8,467 nt of DNA from Nocardioides sp. (GCA_025965295.1 JAOPXF010000124.1:1-8467); one strand, 5' to 3'; numbered from the stretch's first letter, positions 1 to 6,534 are shown. Notes: generated from the sequence alone by a model not told the origin. A program made the numbers and translations.

Positions 1-431
1 GCCCCCGGGTCGGGGATCAGCGTGCTGACCACGATCGACTGCACCGCGGCCTGCGTCACGAGCAGCGGGCCGCCGTCGAGCAGGAAGGCGGTCGACATGG
101 CCAGCCCCACGATCAGCGTGAGCTGCCACCACCCCGAGCCCAGCTGCGCGACCAGCAGGTCGGCGAGCAGCACCCCGACCGCCACCCCGATCGTGACCTC
201 GAGGACCCGCCGCAGCCGCTGCCCGTAGGACGTGCCGAGGCTGACCACGGCCGCCACCGGCGCGAAGAACGGCGTCTGGTGGCCGAGCAGGTCGGACGCG
301 ATCAGCCAGGCCACGCCCGCGGCGAGCGCGCACTGGACGATCTGCCAGCGCTTGGACTTCAGCCGGGCCACGCGGGCCCGGGCCGAGACCCGGCTGTGGC
401 TCCACATCCGGTCGAGTGGTCCGGGCTCCAT
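1..431 (-). CDS. FUSC-type membrane transporter, N-terminal part (runs off left edge)
   Basis: Reading the minus strand from the ATG at 431 gives 143 open codons to the window edge. A basic cytoplasmic leader (residues about 1-29, Arg/Lys rich) is followed by hydrophobic segments near residues 31-49, 53-66, 78-95 and 102-118. The segment TPFFAPVAAVVSLG followed by GQRLRRVLEVTIGVAVGV is the layout of the FUSC / aromatic-acid-exporter-like family, whose members are inner-membrane proteins linked to export of small aromatic or toxic compounds. The substrate cannot be told from this sequence. The start is supported by AGGA at 443-440, 8 nt upstream. The gene lies 30 nt downstream of the stop of the small exported protein on the same strand, so they may be co-transcribed. 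The C-terminal half is not in the window, so total length and any cytoplasmic domain are unknown. The family call is by motif recognition only. Confidence 0.78.
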   Translation of the reverse strand, partial: MEPGPLDRMWSHSRVSARARVARLKSKRWQIVQCALAAGVAWLIASDLLGHQTPFFAPVAAVVSLGTSYGQRLRRVLEVTIGVAVGVLLADLLVAQLGSGWWQLTLIVGLAMSTAFLLDGGPLLVTQAAVQSIVVSTLIPDPG

Positions 432-461
432 GCCCGAGATCCTGCCACGGGCCCGCGGTGC

Positions 462-785
462 CTACTGGTGGGTGTGGGCGTAGTCCAGGGCGAACTTCAG
501 CACCCCGAGGTCGTGGTACCAGGTGCGGACCTCGGTCCGGCAGCGCACCCGCTCCAGCCGGGTGGAGTACTCGTTGCACTCGGCCCGCGCCTCGGAGTCG
601 GTCGGTGGGTAGTCGACGGTGCCGTCGTAGTGCTCGATCGTGAAGCCGTTGGCCTTGTCGCCGCTGACGTCGACCACCGTCGAGCCGGGCGGCGGGTCGT
701 CGACGGCGGCCAGCGCACTGCTGCCGGCCCCGAGACCGGCCCAGAGGAGGGACAGGACGGCCAGCAGGCCGATGAGGTACTTCAT
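462..785 (-). CDS. Small exported protein of unknown function (107 aa)
   Basis: I do not recognise a named family. The protein starts with a clear Sec signal peptide: MKY, a hydrophobic core of about residues 4-20, and a likely cleavage after the Ala-rich stretch at residues 24-27. This leaves a mature protein of about 80 residues. The mature part opens with an acidic, proline-rich stretch (DDPPPG), has only two cysteines (C70 and C82) that could form one disulfide, and ends in an aromatic and His-rich tail (TWYHDLGVLKFALDYAHTHQ). There is no lipobox and no second membrane segment, so it is probably secreted or held in the cell-wall zone. The ATG is well supported by GGGAG 6 nt upstream. A possible -10 element sits about 46 nt upstream of the start. 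It lies between the HNH nuclease gene and the FUSC gene on the same strand, with a strong hairpin separating it from the nuclease. Confidence 0.7.
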   Translation of the reverse strand: MKYLIGLLAVLSLLWAGLGAGSSALAAVDDPPPGSTVVDVSGDKANGFTIEHYDGTVDYPPTDSEARAECNEYSTRLERVRCRTEVRTWYHDLGVLKFALDYAHTHQ

Positions 786-831
786 GTGGTGCTCCCGTTG
801 TCGATCGCCGGCGAGTTCCGGCGTGCCGACG

Positions 832-837
832 ACGCTA
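832..837 (-). promoter_or_regulatory. Possible -10 element (TAGCGT) for the small exported protein
   Basis: The minus strand reads TAGCGT, matching the actinobacterial -10 pattern TANNNT. It would give a transcript with a leader of about 40 nt before the ATG at 785. No convincing -35 hexamer is seen at 16-19 nt upstream; that region is occupied by the GC hairpin at 855-875. The same hexamer occurs at a similar distance (about 51 nt) before the lipoprotein gene at 6534. This is a motif match only. Confidence 0.3.
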
Positions 838-854
838 GGAGCGAGAGGGGACGA

Positions 855-875
855 CCGGGCCGCGCCGCGGCCCGG
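855..875 (-). terminator. GC-rich hairpin, likely terminator of the HNH nuclease gene
   Basis: Bases 855-864 (CCGGGCCGCG) and 866-875 (CGCGGCCCGG) are perfect reverse complements around one central base, which folds into a stem of 9 G-C pairs with a 3-nt loop. It lies 46 nt past the nuclease stop on the minus strand and before the start of the next gene. There is no T-tract on either side, so it is not a canonical intrinsic terminator, but U-less hairpins are often proposed as terminators in actinobacteria. A 9-bp direct repeat (GGGGACGAC, 847-855 and 878-886) brackets the hairpin. Confidence 0.5.
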
Positions 876-921
876 CTGGGGACGACGGCGCGGGACGAGC
901 GGCCTGTGGACGCAAAGTGGC

Positions 922-1572
922 TCAGCGGGCCAGCGTCACCGTGATCGTCGAGTTCGTGCAGCCGGAGGCGAGCGAGCTCATCGCGGTCTTCTCAGCGCTG
1001 TCGACGCTGAGCCGCCACCGGTGCTTCACGGCCACCCACTCGCGCAGGTAGCGGCACTTGTCGTACGTCGGCTGCCACTCCCGGATGTCCTGGTCGCCCT
1101 TGGCCTGGTTGACGTTGTCGGTGACCGCCACGAGCGTCCGCGAGTCCCCGAGGTCGTTGGCGTAGGACTGCCGGACCGCGGTGGTCCAGGTGCGAGCCCC
1201 CGAGTCCCAGGCCTCCGCGAGCGGCACCACGTGGTCGATGTCGAGGTCGGACGGGGCGGTCCACGAGACGCGGTCGTAGTAGGAGAACCAGCGCCCACCG
1301 CTGAGCGAGCAGCCGCTTCCCACGGTCACCGGGTCGTCGGCCTCGGCGATCAGCACCTCGTTGCGGGTGCTGCACCCGTCGCCGTCGGCGTCGACCCACA
1401 GCGGGAACAGGTCCCGCGAGTAGCCGGTGCGGACCTCGCTGGCGACCGCCAGGTCGGAGATCGCCTGGGTCAGCGGGGCGGAGTAGCCCTCGGCGTGCGC
1501 GGCCGCGGGCACCGTCACCACCCCGAACGCGACGAGGACAGGGACGAGCGCGAGCAACAGACGACGAACCAT
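922..1572 (-). CDS. Secreted HNH-family nuclease (DUF1524/GmrSD-like fold)
   Basis: This 216-aa protein starts at the ATG at 1572, where GGGAG lies 6 nt upstream. An in-frame extension to 1725 has no comparable site and would bury the signal peptide. Residues 1-27 are a Sec signal (MVRR, hydrophobic core, cleavage after AHA), so the enzyme should act outside the cell. The nuclease core is DIDHVVPL (D111, D113, H114), followed by AWDSGARTW, N139, N153/N155 and K158 in NQAKGD. This is the spacing of actinobacterial HNH endonuclease-family proteins, where the His is the general base and Asp/His/Asn hold a metal ion. Upstream, residues 61-72 (D61, D63, D65, E72) form an EF-hand-like loop that may bind calcium. 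Four cysteines in the mature part (C67, C88, C173, C205) could form two disulfides. It probably degrades DNA for nutrient use or competition; the substrate is inferred. It is transcribed away from the acyltransferase gene. Confidence 0.87.
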   Translation of the reverse strand: MVRRLLLALVPVLVAFGVVTVPAAAHAEGYSAPLTQAISDLAVASEVRTGYSRDLFPLWVDADGDGCSTRNEVLIAEADDPVTVGSGCSLSGGRWFSYYDRVSWTAPSDLDIDHVVPLAEAWDSGARTWTTAVRQSYANDLGDSRTLVAVTDNVNQAKGDQDIREWQPTYDKCRYLREWVAVKHRWRLSVDSAEKTAMSSLASGCTNSTITVTLAR

Positions 1573-1757
1573 GGAGAGCTCCCGAGATGAGTGGCCGATG
1601 CCGACGTACGACGTCGAGCCTGCGCCACGGCCGCCGTAATCGCAAGCACCTGCGCCGCCGGACGGCGGATCGTCGCCTCGTGGACACTTCGTCGTTGCCC
1701 TTGTGGCGCCTGTCACCACCGGCAAGGATCGACGCCACTGACGAAAGGCTTCTCTCT
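1573..1757. promoter_or_regulatory. Divergent intergenic region between nuclease and acyltransferase genes
   Basis: This 185-bp gap must hold both promoters. On the plus strand TTGTGG (1701-1706) and AAGGAT (1724-1729) are 17 bp apart and could be a weak -35/-10 pair giving a leader of about 22 nt; each matches its consensus at only three positions. The pair overlaps an imperfect inverted repeat: TTGCC (1695-1699) with GGCAA (1721-1725), and inside it GTGG (1703-1706) with CCAC (1716-1719). I found no convincing promoter for the nuclease on the minus strand. Ribosome sites are clear at both ends: GGGAG at 1583-1579 for the nuclease and GAAAGG at 1743-1748 for the acyltransferase. Confidence 0.35.
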
Positions 1758-3167
1758 GTGGTCACCCCGATCGATCCCACCTCGGCGGGCTTCCTCTTCG
1801 CCGAGAACCGCAGCATGCCCATGCACGTGGGCGGGCTCCAGCTGTTCAAGAAGCCGGAGGGCGTGGGACGCAGCTACATCCGCGACATGTACGAGGAGAT
1901 GCGCGACGTCGACGACATCGCGCCGCTGTTCCTCAAGCACCCGCGGCGCTCCTTCGGCACGGCCGGCCAGTGGGTGTGGGAGAACGACCAGCAGTTCGAC
2001 ATCGAGCACCACGTCCGCCACAGCGCGCTGCCGAAGCCGGGCCGGGTCCGCGAGCTGCTGGAGCTCTGCTCGCGCCTGCACTCCACCCGGCTCGCCCGCG
2101 AGCGGCCGCTGTGGGAGGCGCACATCATCGAGGGCCTGCGCGACGGCCGGGTCGCGATGTACACCAAGACCCACCACGCCCTCGTCGACGGTGTCTCCGC
2201 GATGCGGCTGCTGCAGAGCGTGCTGAGCACCGACCCGGACGAGCGCGACATGCCCGCCATGTGGGCCAACCAGGCGACCCGCTCGAGGTCGACCAGGACC
2301 CCCGCCGCGAAGTCGGAGATCCACCTGTCCGACATCCCGGCCCAGGCACTGCGCACGGCCCTCGGGATCACCGCCGAGGCCGCCGGCATGCCCGGCGCGC
2401 TGGTCAAGACGATCAGCAAGGGGCTGCGCAACGAGACCTCCGCGCTCTCGCTGCACGCCCCGCGGACGATCTTCAACCAGAGCATCACCGGCTCGCGTCG
2501 CTTCGCCGCGCAGGACTGGCCGATCGAACGGCTCCGGGCGATCGGCAAGAAGACCGGCACGACGCTCAACGACGTCGTGCTCGCGATGTGCTCGGGCGCG
2601 ATGCGGGCCTACCTGCTCGAGCTCGACGCGCTCCCGGAGGCCCCGCTGGTCGCCATGGTGCCGGTCGGCCTCAACGCCAAGCAGTCGCAGACGGCGTCGG
2701 CCGAGGGCGGCAACGCGGTGGGCGCGGTGATGGTGCAGCTCGCCACCGACCTGCACGACCCGGGCAAGCGGCTGGCGGCGATCCACCGGTCGATGCTTGA
2801 CGGCAAGGAGGCGCTGTCCTCCATGACCCCGATCCAGATCCTGGCGATGAGCGCCCTCGGGCAGGCCCCGGCGATCCTCGGCCCGATGCTGCGGGTGCAG
2901 GGCATCGTGCGGCCGCCGTACAACCTGATCATCTCGAACGTCCCCGGCCCGCGGACCACGCACTACTGGAACGGCGCCCAGCTGATCGGCACCTACCCGC
3001 TGTCGATCCCGATCAACGGGATGGCGCTCAACATCACCTGCACGTCGTACGACGGAAACATGGCCTTCGGCCTGACCGGCTGCAGGCGCACCGTCCCCCA
3101 CCTGCAGCGGCTGCTGAGCCACCTCGACAACGAGGTGACGGCGCTGGAGCAGGCGGCGGGCGGCTAG
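1758..3167 (+). CDS. WS/DGAT-family O-acyltransferase (wax ester synthase / diacylglycerol acyltransferase)
   Basis: The family transfers an acyl group from acyl-CoA to a long-chain alcohol or to diacylglycerol, making wax esters or triacylglycerol that accumulate as storage lipid at the membrane and on lipid bodies. I place the start at the GTG at 1758, giving 469 aa, a normal length. GAAAGG lies 9 nt upstream and the N-terminus (TPIDPTSAGFLFAENRSMPMHVGG) matches the family. A longer reading from 1587 adds 57 Arg-rich residues that look non-coding. Key motifs are RPLWE (116-120), the catalytic HHxxxDG as HHALVDG (139-145, H140 the expected general base), NDVVLAMCSGAMRAYL (271-286) and the C-terminal NLIISNVPGP (389-398). 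All are intact, so the enzyme should be active. Actinobacteria usually carry several paralogues, and which lipid this one makes cannot be told. It stands alone on its strand and converges with the dehydrogenase gene. Confidence 0.93.
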   Translation: MVTPIDPTSAGFLFAENRSMPMHVGGLQLFKKPEGVGRSYIRDMYEEMRDVDDIAPLFLKHPRRSFGTAGQWVWENDQQFDIEHHVRHSALPKPGRVRELLELCSRLHSTRLARERPLWEAHIIEGLRDGRVAMYTKTHHALVDGVSAMRLLQSVLSTDPDERDMPAMWANQATRSRSTRTPAAKSEIHLSDIPAQALRTALGITAEAAGMPGALVKTISKGLRNETSALSLHAPRTIFNQSITGSRRFAAQDWPIERLRAIGKKTGTTLNDVVLAMCSGAMRAYLLELDALPEAPLVAMVPVGLNAKQSQTASAEGGNAVGAVMVQLATDLHDPGKRLAAIHRSMLDGKEALSSMTPIQILAMSALGQAPAILGPMLRVQGIVRPPYNLIISNVPGPRTTHYWNGAQLIGTYPLSIPINGMALNITCTSYDGNMAFGLTGCRRTVPHLQRLLSHLDNEVTALEQAAGG

Positions 3168-3170
3168 CGG

Positions 3171-3995
3171 CTAGCGGAGGTAGGCGCGGGTGAGGAACGC
3201 GTCGAAGACGCGGTCCGGCAGCACCCGGCGGGTCGCCATCACCAGCCGGGCGCCGCGCCCGGTGGCGTAGCGCGTCCGCGGGCGGGCGGCGGTCGCGGCC
3301 CGCTCGATCGTCCGCGCGACGGTCTTCGGTCCGCTGGACATGACCTTGTTGTCCACGCTCTTCAGCCGCCCGGCCGCGGAGACGGCTTGGTCGGCGTAGA
3401 CGCCGCCCCGGCTGGTCTCCACGAGGCCGTCGCGGGAGATCTCGTTCCACTCGGTGCGGATCCCGGCGGGCCGGATGATCACGACGTCGATGCCGAACTG
3501 CGCGAGCTCGACCCGGAGGCTGTCGCTGAAGCCCTCCACGGCGTTCTTGGTCGCGTGGTACCAGGCGCCGAACGGCTCGTAGATCACCGCGCCGACCGAC
3601 GAGATGTTGATGATCCGCCCGCCGCCCTGCCCGCGCATGTGCGGGATGACCAGCTGGGTCAGCCGGGCCAGTCCGAAGAGGTTGACCTCGAACTGCCGCC
3701 GCGCCTCGTCGATCGGGACGTCCTCGACTGCTCCGTAGGAGCCGTACCCGGCGTTGTTGACCAGTACGTCGATCCGCCCCTGCTCGTCGACGACCCTCGC
3801 GATCCCGGCGGTCATCGAGGCGTCGTCGGTGACGTCCATCGCGAACGTGTGGATGCCCTGCCGCTCCAGGTGCGCCATCCGGTCGAGGCGCCGCGCGACG
3901 GCGTACACCTCGAAGCCGGCCTTCCTCAGCCGCAGTGCGGTCTGCTCCCCGATGCCGCTCGAGCCACCGGTGACGAGTGCGACGCGTGTGTCCAT
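3171..3995 (-). CDS. SDR-family NAD(P)-dependent oxidoreductase
   Basis: A classical short-chain dehydrogenase of 274 aa. The start is the ATG at 3995, with AAGGA 7 nt upstream; a longer reading to 4037 would overlap the methyltransferase gene and lacks such support. Visible motifs are the Rossmann loop TGGSSGIG (9-16), NNAG (80-83), the structural Asn in EVNLFG (N105), catalytic S133 in INISSVGA, and Y146/K150 in YHATK, followed by PAG (176-178). Two arginines after the second strand (R35, R36) suggest a preference for NADP(H). The catalytic set is complete. Substrate is unknown; the protein is of the broad type with an extended C-terminal tail (RVLPDRVFDAFLTRAYLR) found in many actinobacterial paralogues. 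It starts 19 nt after the methyltransferase stop and is probably the last gene of that transcript. Its stop lies 3 bp from the stop of the convergent acyltransferase gene. Confidence 0.9.
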   Translation of the reverse strand: MDTRVALVTGGSSGIGEQTALRLRKAGFEVYAVARRLDRMAHLERQGIHTFAMDVTDDASMTAGIARVVDEQGRIDVLVNNAGYGSYGAVEDVPIDEARRQFEVNLFGLARLTQLVIPHMRGQGGGRIINISSVGAVIYEPFGAWYHATKNAVEGFSDSLRVELAQFGIDVVIIRPAGIRTEWNEISRDGLVETSRGGVYADQAVSAAGRLKSVDNKVMSSGPKTVARTIERAATAARPRTRYATGRGARLVMATRRVLPDRVFDAFLTRAYLR

Positions 3996-4014
3996 GCCGC
4001 CATCCTTCACCCCC

Positions 4015-5205
4015 TCACCCCTCGTCGGCGAGGCCACCGCCCACGGTGTCGGCCACCGCGCGCAGCCGGGCCCGGGTGATCTCGGCGACCGTGGCGTAGC
4101 CGGCGTTGCGGGCGTTGGAGCCCTCCCGGGTGGGCTCGGCGGAGTTGACGCTGGTGCACCGCCGGGTGCCGCCGTCGTGCGCGTTCTGGAGTGCGACCGC
4201 GTGCCCCGTCGTGCCGGAGCCGGCGAAGAAGTCGAGGACCCGGGCGTCGTCGGGCATGGTGCCGAGGATCCGCCGGATCAGCCCGGTGGGCTTGGGCGAC
4301 TCGAAGACGTGGCCGACGATCTCCTTGAGCTCGGCCACGGCGGTGTCGGTCGAGCCGACCTCCTCGGCGAGCCAGATGGACCGGAGCTTCTTGCGCCGGC
4401 CACCACCGTGGTCGCGGTGCAGCCAGTCCTTCTGGAAGACGTCGACCCGCTCGCCGGTGCGGCCCCGGATGGTGCGGCAGACCAGGTCGTCGGGCCGCGC
4501 GTCGATGAGCGGACGGCTCCACCGCCACACCGCGGGCGACCCGTCGCCGAAGACCGGCCCGATCTCCTGGGCGCCCTCGAACTCGGTGGTGCTCACCCGG
4601 CCGGTGACGGGGTCGCCCCAGACCGTGAAGTGCAGGGTGCGCGCCGTCGCGGGGTTGAACTTCTTGTTGGTGTTGCGCAGCGGCAGGTGCCGGTAGCGAC
4701 GCCCGTCCGGCCCAGCCAGTGGGAAGTCCCGCTCGTCGACGGTCTCGGTGCTGCTCGCGTCGAGCGCCGACTGCCGGACGTCGCGGGCGTAGGCGAGGAG
4801 GTACTCGTGGACGTTCGCGAAGTTCCTGCCCAGCTGGCGGCCCTTGGGGTTGAGGTTGACCACGATCTGCGCCAGGAAGTTCGGCTCGCCGTACACCTCG
4901 TCCATCAGCAGCCGCAGGTGCGCGGCCTCGTTGTCGTCGATGCTGACGAAGATCGCGGCGCTGTCGGCCATCACGGCCCGGGCCGCCTCGAGCCGCGGGC
5001 GCATCATCGCGACCCATGCCTGGTGGCGGGTGGTGCCGTTGCCGCCCCGGATGTCGTCGCGGTAGGCGAAGTCGTTGCCGGTGTTGTACGGCGGGTCGAT
5101 GTAGACGAGGTCGAAGCGCTCACCCGCCGCCGCGAGCCGGGTCAGCACGTCGAGGTTGTCTCCCTCGAGGAACCTGTTCCAGGGCTCGTCCGGAGGCTCG
5201 TCCAC
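4015..5205 (-). CDS. Orphan beta-class DNA methyltransferase (type III Mod-like, probably N6-adenine)
   Basis: The enzyme should transfer a methyl group from S-adenosylmethionine to a base, most likely adenine N6, in a specific DNA site. Near the N-terminus are GDNLDVL and the catalytic motif IV as IDPPYNTGN. The AdoMet motif I comes late, as LDFFAGSGTTGHAV, and is followed by the usual tail GYATVAEITRARLRAV. Catalytic motif first, then target recognition, then AdoMet motif is the beta-class order of type III Mod subunits. The middle part (roughly residues 120-300) should hold the recognition domain. I prefer the GTG at 5205 (396 aa) because AGGG sits 8 nt upstream; a GTG three codons earlier (5214) is also possible but AGG abuts it directly. 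At under 400 aa it is shorter than many Mod subunits. No Res or other restriction gene is adjacent in the window. Both key motifs are intact, so it is likely active. Confidence 0.88.
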   Translation of the reverse strand: MDEPPDEPWNRFLEGDNLDVLTRLAAAGERFDLVYIDPPYNTGNDFAYRDDIRGGNGTTRHQAWVAMMRPRLEAARAVMADSAAIFVSIDDNEAAHLRLLMDEVYGEPNFLAQIVVNLNPKGRQLGRNFANVHEYLLAYARDVRQSALDASSTETVDERDFPLAGPDGRRYRHLPLRNTNKKFNPATARTLHFTVWGDPVTGRVSTTEFEGAQEIGPVFGDGSPAVWRWSRPLIDARPDDLVCRTIRGRTGERVDVFQKDWLHRDHGGGRRKKLRSIWLAEEVGSTDTAVAELKEIVGHVFESPKPTGLIRRILGTMPDDARVLDFFAGSGTTGHAVALQNAHDGGTRRCTSVNSAEPTREGSNARNAGYATVAEITRARLRAVADTVGGGLADEG

Positions 5206-5227
5206 GTGCGGCACCCTAGTGCGCGGC

Positions 5228-5239
5228 GCGGGCGCCCGC
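5228..5239. repeat. Perfect 12-bp GC palindrome between two genes
   Basis: The bases GCGGGCGCCCGC equal their own reverse complement. The palindrome lies directly after the stop of the PKD-like gene (5240-5242) and just before the methyltransferase ribosome site. It is too compact to make a strong hairpin (4-bp stem, 4-nt loop) and has no T-tract, so it may be a protein-binding site, a weak attenuator or just GC-rich sequence. Confidence 0.3.
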
Positions 5240-6004
5240 TCAGTGGTAGCCGACCAGCACCGGCGTGGCCGTGCGCACCTGCAGCTGCACCGGCGTGCCG
5301 GGGATGGTGACGGTGCCGTTGACGTCGCGCCAGGGGCCGCCGTTGACGCGGAACCGGGCCGCGTACGTCGTGTCCACGCTCGGGCGGACCCCGCCTTCCC
5401 TGGCGTACTCGTGGGTGATCTCGAGGTCGGGGTACGGCGACCCGGCGCTCTCGGTGGCCAGGGAGCGGCCGTCCCCGAAGCGCCACCCGAACTGGCTGGG
5501 CCAGATCTTCAGGTCAACGCGCTGGCCCAGCAGGTGCACGGTCCGGTCGAGCTGGCCCTGCTCGGTGTAGAAGTTCGTCGCGAAGTTCACCAGCGTCTCG
5601 CCTCCGGGTGGCTGGACGATGAGTTGGGACGCAGGAAGCGGGAGGTTTCTGAATGCTGTCGCGACAATGCCGGGCGTCACTTCCGGAGGCGTGCCCGGGG
5701 TGGCCGGGTCAGGCACACACCAGTCACTTCTGGTCACACCCGAACAGAAAGTTTCGAGCAGGCCGTTCTCGATCGAGACGGTGGGCACGGCTGACGCGTC
5801 TGTGTGGTCGACACCGGGCGGATCCTCTCCCGTTCCCTCATCACTCGAATGCCCGGGGAAGTTTTGACTGACGCCGGTGGTCAACCCGCCTGTGTTCGTC
5901 CCGACGTGCACGTGATGATGCGAACCCCCATCTGCCCGCGCGGACGTCGGATGGAGGCCAATCGCGATGGCGAGCGCCAGTATCGATGGGATCGATCGGA
6001 TCAT
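5240..6004 (-). CDS. Exported PKD-like domain protein of unknown function
   Basis: The 254-aa protein starts at the ATG at 6004, which overlaps the TGA of the upstream lipoprotein gene as ATGA. This coupling decides the start over a longer reading to 6031. Residues 1-23 form a signal peptide (MIR, hydrophobic core, likely cleavage at SARA). Next come a His-rich patch (HHHVHV, 29-34) and a low-complexity linker rich in Gly, Thr, Asp and Pro to about residue 110, with C87 and C96 inside it. The C-terminal part has GWRFGDG (173-179), then ITHEY (196-200) and alternating short strands, which is the layout of a PKD-type Ig-like beta-sandwich. Such domains usually mediate binding at the cell surface. 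The 5' half of the gene is lower in GC than the 3' half. Function is unknown; the partner is probably the lipoprotein upstream. Confidence 0.72.
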   Translation of the reverse strand: MIRSIPSILALAIAIGLHPTSARADGGSHHHVHVGTNTGGLTTGVSQNFPGHSSDEGTGEDPPGVDHTDASAVPTVSIENGLLETFCSGVTRSDWCVPDPATPGTPPEVTPGIVATAFRNLPLPASQLIVQPPGGETLVNFATNFYTEQGQLDRTVHLLGQRVDLKIWPSQFGWRFGDGRSLATESAGSPYPDLEITHEYAREGGVRPSVDTTYAARFRVNGGPWRDVNGTVTIPGTPVQLQVRTATPVLVGYH

Positions 6005-6534
6005 CTGAGCTTCATCTCCCGGATTCGCCATTCATCGGCTTGAGGCTGAAGGGCAAGCCCAAAGTGCTGAGTGCTTGGATCGACGATCTTCACGGGCGAA
6101 CCATCGCGGTCGAACCACTTCTCCCGAGCCGACCGAACGTCGACGTTCCACACAAAGCCCAACGGGGCCTTGCGGACGAACTCAGAAGCAGTGACGTTCC
6201 AACTGCCTCCCTCGATATACCCGCCGTGGGCGTAGGCGCCGATGAGGTTGTCAGCGATGATTCGGCAATTCACGCAGCGCTTGGAGGTCAGGCCGAGGAA
6301 GGTATCGGGGTCTCCGGTGGAGATGGCAGCTGAGATCTCAGCAAAGTAGCGATCGATGAGGACGGCCTGGGCCTCCTTGGCCGACGTGGGCGTCGGGGAA
6401 GGCGAGCCGGTGTCGGAGGGCGACGTACTGGTCGTGGGCGCGATGCGGGGCTCGGGGTCGTCGTCCGAACAACCGCCCAGCACGAGGAGCGGCACGACCA
6501 CACCGAGCGCGAACGCCACCCGAGAGCGCCTCAC
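6001..6534 (-). CDS. Putative lipoprotein, DUF6318-like
   Basis: The 177-aa protein begins at a GTG at 6534 with an excellent AAGGAG 6 nt upstream. The N-terminus is a lipoprotein signal: RRSR, a hydrophobic core and the lipobox LGGC with C22 as the lipid-modified residue. A Ser/Thr/Pro-rich tether follows (about residues 32-52). The folded part has RYFAEISAAISTGDPDTF, a CxxC pair in RCVNC (C87, C90), GGYIEGGSW and a C-terminal segment ending in WRIREMKLR. This pattern resembles the actinobacterial DUF6318 lipoproteins, which are uncharacterised; that family name is from memory and less certain than the lipoprotein call. The protein should be anchored to the outer face of the cytoplasmic membrane. 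Its stop overlaps the start of the PKD-like gene by 4 nt, so the two are translated together. GC content is clearly lower than in flanking genes, which suggests recent acquisition. Confidence 0.75.
   Translation of the reverse strand: MRRSRVAFALGVVVPLLVLGGCSDDDPEPRIAPTTSTSPSDTGSPSPTPTSAKEAQAVLIDRYFAEISAAISTGDPDTFLGLTSKRCVNCRIIADNLIGAYAHGGYIEGGSWNVTASEFVRKAPLGFVWNVDVRSAREKWFDRDGSPVKIVDPSTQHFGLALQPQADEWRIREMKLR

Noticed and set aside
901..910. GGCCTGTGGA at 901-910 and again at 6627-6636, each upstream of an exported-protein gene
   Set aside because: A 10-bp match is expected many times by chance in about 8.5 kb of GC-rich DNA, and the distances to the genes differ.
640..1590. Plus-strand open frame of 316 codons opposite the HNH nuclease
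   Set aside because: The minus-strand gene has a signal peptide, HNH motif and ribosome site, while this frame has none of these and is Arg/Gly/Val-rich.
1713..3122. Long open frame antisense to the acyltransferase gene (469 codons)
   Set aside because: It mirrors a gene with all family motifs; the translation is Arg/Gly/Asp/Val rich with no domain, as is usual for antisense frames in high-GC DNA.
3754..5310. Plus-strand open frame of 518 codons across the dehydrogenase and methyltransferase genes
   Set aside because: It is antisense to two well-supported genes and crosses their junction; composition is low-complexity Gly/Val/Asp/Arg without recognisable motifs.
3171..6534. Minus-strand run considered as a defence island (methyltransferase plus partner genes)
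   Set aside because: No nuclease, helicase, toxin or phage gene is near the methyltransferase; the neighbours are an SDR enzyme and exported proteins. The HNH nuclease at 922-1572 is secreted and too far away to be a partner.
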